Positions 8,029-16,365 of a DNA stretch of 64,000 nt are shown here, piece after piece. The position numbers and the translations under genes are program-made. How positions within the stretch are numbered: the first letter of the stretch is position 1; each line of letters starts with the position of its first letter. Below the pieces are notes generated by a model. That model was given only the letters and a program-made list of their open reading frames with translations, made no database searches and was not told the origin of the DNA. The DNA is from Streptomyces sp. NBC_01304 (GTDB lineage Bacteria > Actinomycetota > Actinomycetes > Streptomycetales > Streptomycetaceae), in the NCBI RefSeq assembly GCF_035975855.1, contig NZ_CP109055.1:7874001-7938000 (forward strand), read 5' to 3'.

Positions 8029-9105
8029 TTACATCTCGCCGAGCGTGACCTCGGCGGTCTTGCCGCTGCCGTCCCGGGAGTAGCCGACCTGGACCTGCTG
8101 GCCCGGCTGGTCGGCGGCGAGCGCCTCCGACAGGGAAGTGATCGTGGTGATGGTGGTGTCGCCGAGCTTGGTGATGATGTCGCCGGCCTTGATGCCCGCC
8201 TTGTCCGCGGCCCCGCCCGAGACGACGTCGACCACCGCGACGCCGGCGGCCCGGTAGTCGTCGCCACCGAGCACGGTGCGTCCGGTGATGCCGAGCGCGG
8301 CCCGGCCCGAGTCGGTGACCTTGCCGTCCTTGACGATCTGGTCGGCGATCGTCTTCACCATCGAGGCGGGGATCGCGAAGCCGATGCCGGGCGCCGCGCT
8401 GTCACCCATCTCGGGGTCGGTGGCCGCGAGGGTGGGGATGCCTACGACCTCGCTGTCCATGTTCACCAGGGCGCCGCCGCTGTTGCCCGGGTTGATCGCG
8501 GCGGAGGTCTGCACCATGTTGCCGATGGTCGCCCCCGTACCCCCGCCGGCCCGGCCCTCGCTCACGGTCCGGCCCGTCGCCGAGACGATGCCCTGGGTGA
8601 CGCTGGACGACAGCCCGAGCGGCGAGCCCATCGCCAGGACCAGCTGGCCGACCTCGACCTTCGAGGAATCGCCGAACTTCGCGGCCTTCAGCCCGCTCGG
8701 CGGCTCGTCCAGCTTGATGACGGCCAGGTCCTGCTCCGGATAGCTCGACACCAGCTTGGCGGTGAGGGCCTGCTCGCCGGTGGCGGCGGTGACCTTGAAG
8801 GCCTTCTCCTCGCCGACCACATGGGCGTTGGTGACGATGTGGCCCTTGTCGTCGAAGACGATCCCGGAGCCGAGGCTGTCGGCGGCATCGATCTGGACGA
8901 CCGACGGCAGCACGTCCTTGATCACCCTCTGGTAGTCGCTCTGGACATCGCTCGCGTCCTTGCGCGCCGCGGCGGCCTGGGTGGTGGCCTTGGTCGCCGA
9001 GGAGCCCGAACCGGAGTCCGAGCAGCCGCCGAGCAGGGCCGTGGCGAGGGCGGCTGCGGTGAGGGAGGCCAGCATGCGGACATGACGCGCGCGAGATCGA
9101 TCCAT
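8029..9105 (-). CDS. HtrA/DegP-like trypsin-fold serine protease lipoprotein with PDZ domain
   Basis: 358 residues. A lipoprotein signal ends in LLGGC (Cys28), followed by a Ser/Gly/Thr-rich linker, so the protein should be anchored on the outer face of the membrane. The protease domain has His in VTNAHVVG (about 94), Asp in QDLAVIKLD (about 127) and Ser in NPGNSGGALV (about 207), a complete triad. A PDZ domain covers about 255-350. The family degrades or refolds damaged envelope proteins. It lies 84 bp downstream of the ABC exporter gene on the same strand, possibly co-transcribed. Confidence 0.92.
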   Translation of the reverse strand: MDRSRARHVRMLASLTAAALATALLGGCSDSGSGSSATKATTQAAAARKDASDVQSDYQRVIKDVLPSVVQIDAADSLGSGIVFDDKGHIVTNAHVVGEEKAFKVTAATGEQALTAKLVSSYPEQDLAVIKLDEPPSGLKAAKFGDSSKVEVGQLVLAMGSPLGLSSSVTQGIVSATGRTVSEGRAGGGTGATIGNMVQTSAAINPGNSGGALVNMDSEVVGIPTLAATDPEMGDSAAPGIGFAIPASMVKTIADQIVKDGKVTDSGRAALGITGRTVLGGDDYRAAGVAVVDVVSGGAADKAGIKAGDIITKLGDTTITTITSLSEALAADQPGQQVQVGYSRDGSGKTAEVTLGEM

Positions 9106-9189
9106 GTCCGGAGTATCACTTTCGCGCCCCGGGGTCGGCCTGCGGTGAGGGGCCGATCAGGTGCCGGTCAGGGTGCGGGTGACGAGGGC

Positions 9190-11031
9190 TCAGGTGCCGG
9201 TGACGGCGGCTCGGATGCCGGTCGCGGCGGGTGCCGTGGCCAGGAACTGCGTCGCCGCCAGCTCCCCGTACAGCGGGTCGCCGGCCACCAGCTCGGCATG
9301 GGTCCCCACCGCGCGTACCCGCCCCGCGTCCATCACCACGATCCGGTCCGCGAGCGTCACCGTCGAGAGCCGGTGCGCCACCACCAGGACCGTCACCTCC
9401 CGGGACACCTCGGCCACCACATCGCGCAGCGCCAGCTCATTGACCGCGTCCAGCTGCGAGGTCGCCTCGTCGAGCAGCAGCAGCCGGGGCTTCCTGAGCA
9501 GTGCCCTGGCTATCGCCACGCGCTGCCGCTCCCCGCCGGACAGCTTGGACCCGCGATGCCCGACCACCGTCTCCAGTCCGTCGGGCAGCCGCTCGACCAG
9601 GGCATCGAGTCTGGCCCGTACGAGAACGTCCTCGATGTCGGCCTCGGTCGCGTCCGGCGCCGCGAAGAGCAGGTTCTCGCGCAGGGTGCCGGCGAGCACG
9701 GGCGCGTCCTGCTCGACGTAGCCGATGGCGCCCCGGAGGTTGGCGAGCGGCCACTCCAGCACGTCCTTGCCGTCGACCAGTACGCGCCCGCCCGTCGCCT
9801 CGTAGAACCGCTCGATCAGGCCGAACACGGTGGTCTTGCCCGCGCCCGAAGGGCCGACGAAGGCGGTCATCCCGGGCCCCGGCACCTCGAAGCTCACCCC
9901 GTGATGGACGTACGGAAGGCCTTCGCGATACCGGAAGGTCACGTCCTCGAAGACGACGGAGGCAGCCGCCTCACCCTTGGGGACCTCATCGCCGTCCTGC
10001 GTGTCCTCGATCTCCAGCCGCTCGGCCTGCACGATCCGGGCGATGGCGGCGGACCCCACCTGATACTGCGAGGCCGCCTCCACGAGCCGGGACACCGGAT
10101 CGATCAAGTAGAAGAGAAAGAGAAGAAAGGCGACCAGCGTCGAGATCGAAATCGCCCCCGACGCGACCCGGGCCCCGCCGATCCCCAGGACCGCCAGGAA
10201 CGACACCTGCACGGCGAGCCCGACCGAACTCCACGCCACCGCCTGCCACTTGGCGGACCGCACCCCGTGCCGCCACGCCTCTTGCGCCGCGTCCTGCACC
10301 ACGGCGGCCTCGCGCTGCTCGGCGCCGGAGGCCTTCACCGTGCGGAAGGCGCCGAACGCCCGCTCCAGGGCGGTCGAGATGGTGCCGACCGCCTCCTGTG
10401 ACCGCGCGGTGGCCTGCGCGATCTTCGGCATCACCAGGGTCACCGCACCCCCGATCAGGACGATCACCCCGAGGGTGACGCCGAGGAGCACGGCGTCCAT
10501 CAGCCCCATCAGTACGACCGTCGCGAGGAAGGTGAGCCCACCGGAGACCGCCGACACCACGGACTGCGTGGTGACCGCCCGCAGGAGCGTGGTGTCCGAG
10601 GTGACCCGGGACATCAGATCGCCCGGCTGGGTCCGCTCCACCTCCGGCAGCCGCAGCCGCAGCAACCGCCCGATCAGGGACCGCCGCGCGGCAAGCACGA
10701 CGGACTCCGCGGTGCGCTCCAGGATGTACGCGCCGACCGACTCGATCGCGGTACCGAGCACCACGAGCCCGGTCAGCACCACCAGAATCCCGGCAACGGA
10801 ATCACCCCCACCGAGCCGATCCACCAACGCCTTGGCGGCCAACGGCTGAGCGAGCCCGGTGGCGGCACCGACCAGAGTGAACAGGGCCCCGAGCGCGACG
10901 ACACCCCGATGGGGCCGAAAGTGCCGGTACAGGGCCCGCCAGGTCTCGCGGGCGGAGAGCTTCGGGGGCTTTTCGGGGGAGTCGGGGGTCACGTGGGACA
11001 GGACGCGGAAAGCGGGGGATCTGCCTGACAT
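9190..11031 (-). CDS. ABC exporter (fused transmembrane and ATPase domains)
   Basis: 613 residues in the ABCB/MsbA-like half-transporter layout: cytosolic N-terminus, six transmembrane helices (about 40-320), then a nucleotide-binding domain with Walker A GPSGAGKT (about 394), signature [16 protein letters not shown] (about 495), Walker [14 protein letters not shown] (about 517) and switch His in VVAHRLSTV. It should work as a homodimer exporting a lipid, peptide or drug; substrate unknown. The gene lies between the methyltransferase gene and the HtrA-like gene, all on the minus strand, but an interspersed element separates it from the former. Confidence 0.92.
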   Translation of the reverse strand: MSGRSPAFRVLSHVTPDSPEKPPKLSARETWRALYRHFRPHRGVVALGALFTLVGAATGLAQPLAAKALVDRLGGGDSVAGILVVLTGLVVLGTAIESVGAYILERTAESVVLAARRSLIGRLLRLRLPEVERTQPGDLMSRVTSDTTLLRAVTTQSVVSAVSGGLTFLATVVLMGLMDAVLLGVTLGVIVLIGGAVTLVMPKIAQATARSQEAVGTISTALERAFGAFRTVKASGAEQREAAVVQDAAQEAWRHGVRSAKWQAVAWSSVGLAVQVSFLAVLGIGGARVASGAISISTLVAFLLFLFYLIDPVSRLVEAASQYQVGSAAIARIVQAERLEIEDTQDGDEVPKGEAAASVVFEDVTFRYREGLPYVHHGVSFEVPGPGMTAFVGPSGAGKTTVFGLIERFYEATGGRVLVDGKDVLEWPLANLRGAIGYVEQDAPVLAGTLRENLLFAAPDATEADIEDVLVRARLDALVERLPDGLETVVGHRGSKLSGGERQRVAIARALLRKPRLLLLDEATSQLDAVNELALRDVVAEVSREVTVLVVAHRLSTVTLADRIVVMDAGRVRAVGTHAELVAGDPLYGELAATQFLATAPAATGIRAAVTGT

Positions 11032-11053
11032 CTGCGGCCCGTCCGCATCTCTT

Positions 11054-11115
11054 CAGCCTGTCCGGCGTTTGAGGACGAGGCCGAAGGCCGACGGGGGTCC
11101 GGGGCGCGAAATCAG
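11054..11115 (+). repeat. GC-rich interspersed element, copy 1
   Basis: Begins with a variant of the consensus CAGCCCGTCCGGCGTTTGAG (here with CCTGTCC), followed by GAGGCCGAAGGCCGA and a GGGGTCCGGGGCG module. The same modules in the same order recur near 62802. It lies between the stop of the methyltransferase gene and the start of the ABC exporter gene; all copies in this window read in the same direction. Confidence 0.75.
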
Positions 11116-11819
11116 CCCCGAACCCCACAAAGATGCATCAACGCGGCAACCCGCCGATAAGGCTCGATCCGCCCCGCCCGCTCCTCAGCCGCAAGCAGCA
11201 CCTCCAGCTCACCGGAAGGCGGAAGCTCCGCCGAGTCCGGAGCCAGGTCCGAAAAGACCCGCACTCCGTACCAAACGGCAAGCGGCGCCCCGATCCCCGC
11301 GAGCGTCGAGATCAGCGCCTCGATCCGATCGGCCCGGGCCGGCAGCCCGAGCCGATTCGTGTACGCGACGGAGTCGAACGAGGAGAGCGCACCGGCCCAG
11401 TCCCCGGACAGCCCCGGCCGCATGGCCAGGGCATCCCCGTTCCGTACGAGCAGCGAAAGCAGCCCGCCGGGGGCCAGCATCCGCGCCAGCCCCGCCAGCA
11501 TCGCGTCCGGCTCCTCGACGTACATCAGTACGCCGTGGCACAACACGACATCGAAGGATCCGGGCAGGAAGTGCACACCCGTCTCACGCCCGTCACCGAG
11601 CACGAGCCGGACCCGCTTGCGGATGCCCTCGGGCTCGCCGGCCAGCGCGGAACGGGCCGCGGCCAGCATCTCCGCATCCGATTCGATCCCGGTGACCTGG
11701 TGCCCGGCCCGCGCGAGCCGCAGCGCCTGCGTGCCCTGCCCGGCCCCGACGTCGAGGACGCGGAGCCGCTGCCCGAACGGGAAGCGGCCCGCGATCTGCT
11801 CGTCCAGCTGCCGGGCCAC
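11112..11819 (-). CDS. Class I SAM-dependent methyltransferase
   Basis: 235 residues from the GTG at 11819. The SAM-binding loop LRVLDVGAGQGTQALRLARA is at about 18-37, followed by GIESDAEML, VLGDGRETG, and FDVVLCHGVLMYVEEPD, the standard Methyltransf_11/25 order. The frame stays open upstream to a CTG at 11903 that would add a plausible N-terminus (…SGFTGGADSWLRGLGG…) and forms a CTGA overlap with the stop of the DUF3043 gene, with GGAGAG just upstream; that may be the true start. Substrate unknown. Confidence 0.82.
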   Translation of the reverse strand: MARQLDEQIAGRFPFGQRLRVLDVGAGQGTQALRLARAGHQVTGIESDAEMLAAARSALAGEPEGIRKRVRLVLGDGRETGVHFLPGSFDVVLCHGVLMYVEEPDAMLAGLARMLAPGGLLSLLVRNGDALAMRPGLSGDWAGALSSFDSVAYTNRLGLPARADRIEALISTLAGIGAPLAVWYGVRVFSDLAPDSAELPPSGELEVLLAAEERAGRIEPYRRVAALMHLCGVRG

Positions 11820-11899
11820 CAGCTCCTGGCGTACGACGTTACGCAGCCCTCCGAGGCCACGCAGCCAGCTGTCCGCACCCCCCGTGAAGCCGCTTGCGG

Positions 11900-12496
11900 T
11901 CAGGGCCGCTCTCCGCGCTTGACCTGCGGCTTGGGCAGGCGAAGTCGACGCATCTGGAGCGTCCGCATCAGGGCGTAGGCGACGGCGCCGCGCTTGGGCT
12001 CGTCCGGGAAGCGCTCACGGAGCTGCTTCTTCAGGCGGATCGCGATGCCGATCGAGTCGACGACGATCAGCACGATCACGAAGAGCCAGAGCAGCAGCGC
12101 GATGTTCTGCAGCTGGGGAATCCGGACCATGCTCAGCACGAGGATGATCACGGCCAGCGGCAGGAAGTACTCGGCGATGCAGAACCGCGAGTCGACGAAG
12201 TCGCGCGCGAACTTGCGGACCTTGCCCTTGTCCCGGTTCGGCAGATAGCGCTCGTCACCGCTGGCGAGGGCCTCACGCTGCTTGGCCATGTCCGCACGGC
12301 GGGCGTCGCGCTGCCGCTTCGCCGCCTCCTTGCGGTTGGTCGGCGTGCTGGCCACACTGCGGCGCTGAGACTGGGCCTCGCTGCGCTTGGGGGTGGGGCG
12401 GCCCTTGGGAGCCTCGGGGTCGCGGGGCTGAGTGGAGTCGGTCACCGGCGCCTTGGCGGCCTGGGCCTTCTCGTCCTTGGAACGGCTACTGAACAC
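11900..12496 (-). CDS. DUF3043 integral membrane protein
   Basis: 198 residues from a GTG (VFSSRSKDEKAQAA...); further upstream in-frame codons look non-coding. A long basic, Ala/Arg/Lys-rich cytosolic N-terminus (EAAKRQRDARRADMAKQREA) leads to RDFVDSRFCIAEYFLP and two transmembrane helices, AVIILVLSMVRI and LLLWLFVIVLIVVDSIGIAI, then a basic tail. This is the actinobacterial DUF3043 family, of unknown function. It is divergent from pspA, which hints at a shared envelope-stress setting, and its stop abuts the methyltransferase gene. Confidence 0.85.
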   Translation of the reverse strand: MFSSRSKDEKAQAAKAPVTDSTQPRDPEAPKGRPTPKRSEAQSQRRSVASTPTNRKEAAKRQRDARRADMAKQREALASGDERYLPNRDKGKVRKFARDFVDSRFCIAEYFLPLAVIILVLSMVRIPQLQNIALLLWLFVIVLIVVDSIGIAIRLKKQLRERFPDEPKRGAVAYALMRTLQMRRLRLPKPQVKRGERP

Positions 12497-12566
12497 AAAA
12501 CCCAAGGGTACGGGGTGCGGGGTGTGGACTGCAGCCCACGGGGGAACGATCCCGCAACGGCAGTCG

Positions 12567-12610
12567 TCCTTACAGGGACACAGGGGTGTCCTTAACGGGA
12601 CACAAGGGTG
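12567..12610. promoter_or_regulatory. Two tandem 22-bp repeats in the DUF3043/pspA divergent region
   Basis: Units 12567-12588 and 12589-12610 share TCCTTA-nn-GGGACACA-r-GGGTG. The 22-bp period is about two helical turns, as for paired regulator sites on one DNA face. They lie 71 bp upstream of the DUF3043 start and about 225 bp upstream of pspA. The rest of the 338-bp gap shows no convincing gene or terminator. Confidence 0.45.
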
Positions 12611-12834
12611 GTTGTCGCGGTTGTTCCCAAGGGATCGCGGGTTTCCCCCCAGGGTCTCCCCGATGGTCATCTACACCCTGGGCCCTAGCCGCCGGGACGC
12701 CAGTCGTCCTTGGGGAGGAGCGCATCGGCGCTCGAACAGTGCGGTAATAGAGGCAGGGCCCGTACGCTGGGTTCTGTTGCAGTGCTGGAGCTGGAACGTC
12801 GTCGGGAACTGTCAGAAGGGGGCGCGCGAAGCCC

Positions 12835-13629
12835 ATGAGCGGTGTCATGAAGCGTATGGGGATGATCTTCCGCGCGAAGGCGAACAAGGCCCTTGACCGG
12901 GCCGAGGACCCGCGCGAGACCCTCGATTACTCGTACCAGAAGCAGCTGGAGCTGCTGCAGAAGGTGCGCCGCGGCGTCGCCGATGTGGCGACCTCCCGCA
13001 AGCGCCTGGAGCTGCAGCTCACGCAGCTGAACAAGCAGTCCTCGACCCTGGAGGACCAGGGCCGCAAGGCGCTCGCGCTCGGCCGTGAGGACCTGGCCCG
13101 CGAGGCCCTGTCCCGCCGTGCCGCGCTGCAGCAGCAGGTCAGCGACCTGGAGACGCAGCACCAGACGCTGCAGGGCGAGGAGGAGAAGCTCACTCTGGCG
13201 GCCCAGCGACTGCAGGCCAAGGTCGACGCCTTCCGCACCAAGAAGGAAACGATCAAGGCCACGTACACCGCCGCCCAGGCCCAGACCCGAATCGGCGAGG
13301 CCTTCTCCGGCATCTCCGAGGAGATGGGCGACGTCGGCATGGCGATCCAGCGTGCCGAGGACAAGACGGCGCAGCTGCAGGCCCGGGCCGGCGCCATCGA
13401 CGAGCTCCTCGCCTCCGGCGCGCTCGACGACCAGTCGGGCATGGCCAAGGACGACATCCAGGCCGAGCTGGACCGCCTCTCCGGTGGTACGGACGTCGAG
13501 CTGGAACTGCAGCGCATGAAGGCCGAGCTGGCGGGTGGCCCGACCGGTGGCCAGCAGGCGATCGAGGGCGGCGCGGGCCAGACTCAGGCTCAGCCGCAGC
13601 AGGACACCCCGCGCTTCGACAAGCAGTAG
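12835..13629 (+). CDS. pspA: PspA/IM30-family phage-shock protein
   Basis: 264 residues, ATG preceded by AGAAGGGGG. The N-terminal amphipathic helix SGVMKRMGMIFRAKANKALD should bind membranes, followed by EDPRETLDYSYQKQLELLQKVRRGVADV and a long Ala/Gln/Glu-rich coiled coil to about residue 220, then a flexible Gln/Gly tail. PspA/Vipp1/ESCRT-III-type proteins polymerise on stressed membranes. In Streptomyces this protein is known to help under membrane stress. It is followed 43 bp later by its partner gene. Confidence 0.93.
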   Translation: MSGVMKRMGMIFRAKANKALDRAEDPRETLDYSYQKQLELLQKVRRGVADVATSRKRLELQLTQLNKQSSTLEDQGRKALALGREDLAREALSRRAALQQQVSDLETQHQTLQGEEEKLTLAAQRLQAKVDAFRTKKETIKATYTAAQAQTRIGEAFSGISEEMGDVGMAIQRAEDKTAQLQARAGAIDELLASGALDDQSGMAKDDIQAELDRLSGGTDVELELQRMKAELAGGPTGGQQAIEGGAGQTQAQPQQDTPRFDKQ

Positions 13630-13672
13630 TCCCTGAAGGTTCTTGCACGTCCCTGACTCTGAGGAGAGCGTC

Positions 13673-13951
13673 GTGATCGTACGGATCATGGGGGAGGGGC
13701 AGGTGAAGCTGGCGGACAGCCACTTCGCCGAACTGAACAAGCTGGACGACGAGCTTCTCGAGGAGATGGAGAACGGCGACGGGCCAGGCTTCCGCCGCAC
13801 GCTGACCCAACTCCTCGACAAGGTCCGCGAGCTCGGCGCTCCACTGCCCGACGACGCGCTTGAGCCGTCGGAACTGATCCTCCCGTCCCCGGACGCGACG
13901 ATCGAAGAGGTCCGTGCCCTGCTGAACGACGACGGCCTGATCCCGGGCTGA
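13673..13951 (+). CDS. PspA-associated protein (PspAA domain)
   Basis: 92 residues from the GTG at 13673 with GAGGAG upstream; the open frame begins earlier but without a good site. It starts with IVRIMGEGQVKLADSHFAELNKLDDELLEEMENGD and ends with ATIEEVRALLNDDGLIPG, matching the actinobacterial PspAA family that is encoded next to PspA. Likely modulates PspA function; mechanism unknown. It lies in the pspA operon, ended by a strong terminator. Confidence 0.85.
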   Translation: MIVRIMGEGQVKLADSHFAELNKLDDELLEEMENGDGPGFRRTLTQLLDKVRELGAPLPDDALEPSELILPSPDATIEEVRALLNDDGLIPG

Positions 13952-13965
13952 CCCACACCAGCACC

Positions 13966-14003
13966 GTGTGCCCCGCTCTCCCGACAGGGAGAGCGGGGCA
14001 CAC
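13966..14003 (+). terminator. Terminator of the pspA operon
   Basis: A 17-bp perfect stem (13966-13982 with 13987-14003) with a GACA loop, followed by a T-rich stretch (ATCTTTCCTTT). It lies 15 bp after the PspAA-gene stop. Confidence 0.9.
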
Positions 14004-14014
14004 ATCTTTCCTTT

Positions 14015-14136
14015 CAGCCCGTCCGGCGTTTGAGGACAATCTTTTCGAGCCGGCGGCAGCCTTACGGGAAGGGGCGGGGAGGGGCAAAATCAGCCCGTCC
14101 GGCGAGGACCGGGGGCCCGGGGGCGGCGCCCCCGCG
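14015..14136 (+). repeat. GC-rich interspersed element, copies 2 and 3 in tandem
   Basis: Full module CAGCCCGTCCGGCGTTTGAG at 14015, a GGGAAGGGGCGGGG module near 14067, then a second truncated head (CAGCCCGTCCGGCGAGGAC) at 14091 followed by a GGGGGCGGCGCCCCCG hairpin. It fills the gap between the pspA-operon terminator and the sensor-kinase gene. Confidence 0.75.
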
Positions 14137-14177
14137 ACCCAAGCCGGCACAGTCCAGCCACCAGCCGGAGGCTAACG

Positions 14178-15443
14178 TTGCACACCGTGACCACCCTCGC
14201 GAGACCCCAGAGCTGGCTCAAGGCACACCCCCTCGCCCTGGACGCCACCCTCGCGGCCTGCGTACTCGCCTGCATGGTCACCGGCTCCTTCGTGGAGCCG
14301 CACGGCCCGAACGGCCCCTACTTCGGCCGCGCCCCCGACCGCCTCAGCCTCGTCCTGATGGCGCTGGGCTCGCTCGCCCTGGTCTACCGCCGCCGCGCCC
14401 CGATGCTCGTACTCGCCGCGACCAGCGCGGTCACCGTCATCGAGCTGATCACCGGCGAGCCCCGAGCCCCGGTCGCCATGTCCGCGGTCATCGCGCTCTA
14501 CACCGTCGCCGCCTCCACCGACCGGCCCACCACCTGGCGGGTCGGCCTCGCCACCATGGCCGTGCTCACCGCCGTCGCCATGCTGGCGGGCCCGCTGCCC
14601 TGGTACTCGCAGGAGAACCTGGGCGTCTTCGCCTGGACCGGCATGGCCGCCGCCGCGGGCGACGCGGTCCGCAGCCGCCGGGCCTTCGTCGACGCCATAA
14701 GGGAGCGCGCCGAGCGGGCCGAGCAGACCCGCGACGAGGAGGCCAGGCGCCGCGTCGCCGAGGAGCGGCTGCGGATCGCCCGCGATCTTCACGACGTGGT
14801 CGCCCACCACATCGCCCTGGTCAACGTCCAGGCCGGCGTCGCCTCGCACGTGATGGACAAGCGCCCCGACCAGGCCAAGGAAGCGCTCGCGCACGTACGC
14901 GAGGCGAGCCGGTCCGCGCTCAACGAACTGCGCGCCACCGTCGGCCTGTTGCGCCAGTCCGGAGACCCGGAGGCCCCCACCGAGCCCGCTCCCGGCCTCG
15001 CCCGCCTCGCCGACCTGGTGGACACCTTCCGACACGCCGGGCTCCCTGTGGAGGTCGTACGCGCCGACGACGGCATGACGCTTCCGGCGGCCGTCGACCT
15101 GGCGGCGTACCGCGTCATCCAGGAAGCGCTGACGAACGTGCAGAAGCACGCGGGCCAGGATGCGAAGGCCGAGGTCAGCGTCATACGCGTAGGACCGAAC
15201 GTAGAAGTCACGATCCTCGACGACGGCCCGCAACCGGATCCGAAGGCCAGAGCCAAGAGCGACGCCAAGTCCGACGCCAAGGCCGAAGCGGAGCCCGAGC
15301 CCGGCGGCGGCCACGGCCTCCTCGGCATGCGCGAGCGCGCCACCGCGCTCGGCGGCAGCATCGCGGTCGGCCCCCGGTACGGCGGCGGTTTCCGGGTGCA
15401 TGCGATCCTGCCCCTCCAGCCGCGTACAGGGGAGAAGACATGA
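14178..15443 (+). CDS. Two-component sensor histidine kinase (NarL/DesK type)
   Basis: 421 residues; TTG start with GGAGG seven bases upstream. Four to five transmembrane helices (about 20-165), then a dimerisation/phosphoacceptor helix with RDLHDVVAHHIALVNVQ (phospho-His about 206), and a HATPase domain with N box (YRVIQEALTNVQKHA), EVTILDDGP and GHGLLGMRERATALGG. An Ala/Lys/Asp/Glu-rich insertion (PDPKARAKSDAKSDAKAE...) sits in the ATP lid. ATGA overlap with the response-regulator gene fixes the partner. The signal is unknown; the RND transporter downstream is a possible target. Confidence 0.92.
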   Translation: MHTVTTLARPQSWLKAHPLALDATLAACVLACMVTGSFVEPHGPNGPYFGRAPDRLSLVLMALGSLALVYRRRAPMLVLAATSAVTVIELITGEPRAPVAMSAVIALYTVAASTDRPTTWRVGLATMAVLTAVAMLAGPLPWYSQENLGVFAWTGMAAAAGDAVRSRRAFVDAIRERAERAEQTRDEEARRRVAEERLRIARDLHDVVAHHIALVNVQAGVASHVMDKRPDQAKEALAHVREASRSALNELRATVGLLRQSGDPEAPTEPAPGLARLADLVDTFRHAGLPVEVVRADDGMTLPAAVDLAAYRVIQEALTNVQKHAGQDAKAEVSVIRVGPNVEVTILDDGPQPDPKARAKSDAKSDAKAEAEPEPGGGHGLLGMRERATALGGSIAVGPRYGGGFRVHAILPLQPRTGEKT

Positions 15444-16126
15444 CGATCCGGGTGCTGCTCGCGGACGACCAGGCCCTGCTGCGCAGCGCTTTCAGGGTCC
15501 TGGTCGACTCCGAGCCCGACATGGAGGTCGTCGGCGAGGCCTCGGACGGCGCCGAGGCGGTCCGGCTCGCGAAGGACGAGCGCGCCGATGTCGTCCTGAT
15601 GGACATCCGGATGCCCGGCACGGACGGCCTCGCCGCGACCCGCATGATCAGCGAGGACCCGGCGCTCGGGCAGGTGCACGTGGTGATGCTGACGACGTTC
15701 GAGGTCGACGAGTACGTGGTGCAGTCGCTGCGGGCCGGCGCCTCCGGATTCCTCGGCAAGGGCTCGGAGCCCGAGGAGTTGCTGAACGCCATCCGGGTGG
15801 CCGCCGCGGGCGAGGCGCTGCTCTCGCCGACCGCGACCAAAGGGCTGATCGCCAAGTTCCTCGCCCAGGGCGACAGTTCGGACGGCAGTGGCGAAAGCGG
15901 GGCGCACGCGGAGCGGCTCGCGGCGCTCACCGGCAGGGAGCGCGAGGTCCTGGTCCAGGTCGCCGGAGGCCTGTCCAACGACGAGATCGCCGAGCGGCTC
16001 ACGGTCAGCCCGCTCACCGTGAAGACCCATGTGAACCGCGCGATGGCGAAGCTGGGCGCCCGCGACCGGGCGCAACTCGTGGTGATTGCCTACGAATCGG
16101 GCCTTGTTCACCCGCGAGCGGACTGA
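15440..16126 (+). CDS. NarL/LuxR-type response regulator
   Basis: 228 residues. Receiver with acidic pair near 10-11 (LLADDQAL), phosphoacceptor Asp54 in VVLMDIRMPG, Thr in MLTTFEVDEY; then a LuxR-type HTH with LTGREREVLVQVAGGLSNDEIAERL and TVKTHVNRAMAKLGARDRAQLV. The start lies in an ATGA overlap with the kinase gene. The Lys usually at the end of the receiver reads LGKGSEP, so it is retained. It binds DNA as a dimer; a palindrome 78 bp downstream of the gene, ahead of the RND gene, is a candidate site. Confidence 0.93.
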   Translation: MTIRVLLADDQALLRSAFRVLVDSEPDMEVVGEASDGAEAVRLAKDERADVVLMDIRMPGTDGLAATRMISEDPALGQVHVVMLTTFEVDEYVVQSLRAGASGFLGKGSEPEELLNAIRVAAAGEALLSPTATKGLIAKFLAQGDSSDGSGESGAHAERLAALTGREREVLVQVAGGLSNDEIAERLTVSPLTVKTHVNRAMAKLGARDRAQLVVIAYESGLVHPRAD

Positions 16127-16203
16127 ACGCCACCCGCCCCGGCGTGGACCGAACGCCCCCGCGCGGTCTGCGTACACCGAAGGGTGGACCGATCCCGAAC
16201 CCT

Positions 16204-16225
16204 GCGTACTGCGTCCGCAGTATGC
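16204..16225. promoter_or_regulatory. Palindrome upstream of the RND transporter gene
   Basis: Core TACTGCG-TC-CGCAGTA is a perfect 7-bp inverted repeat, extended with one mismatch to 10-bp arms (GCGTACTGCG / CGCAGTATGC). It lies 141 bp upstream of the RND start and downstream of the response-regulator gene, in a 239-bp gap with no other gene. Candidate operator for that regulator or another factor. Confidence 0.45.
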
Positions 16226-16365
16226 GCCGGATAAGGAAAGGCACCTGGGAGCTAGGGATTGTGCCTCGCGCATGGCTGAGGGTGTAGGGGCGCCGAACTC
16301 CGCACCGGACTTCGCACCGGACGGCGCCTCCTGCCGCTCATGCCACAGAAGAGAGACCCCCACCC

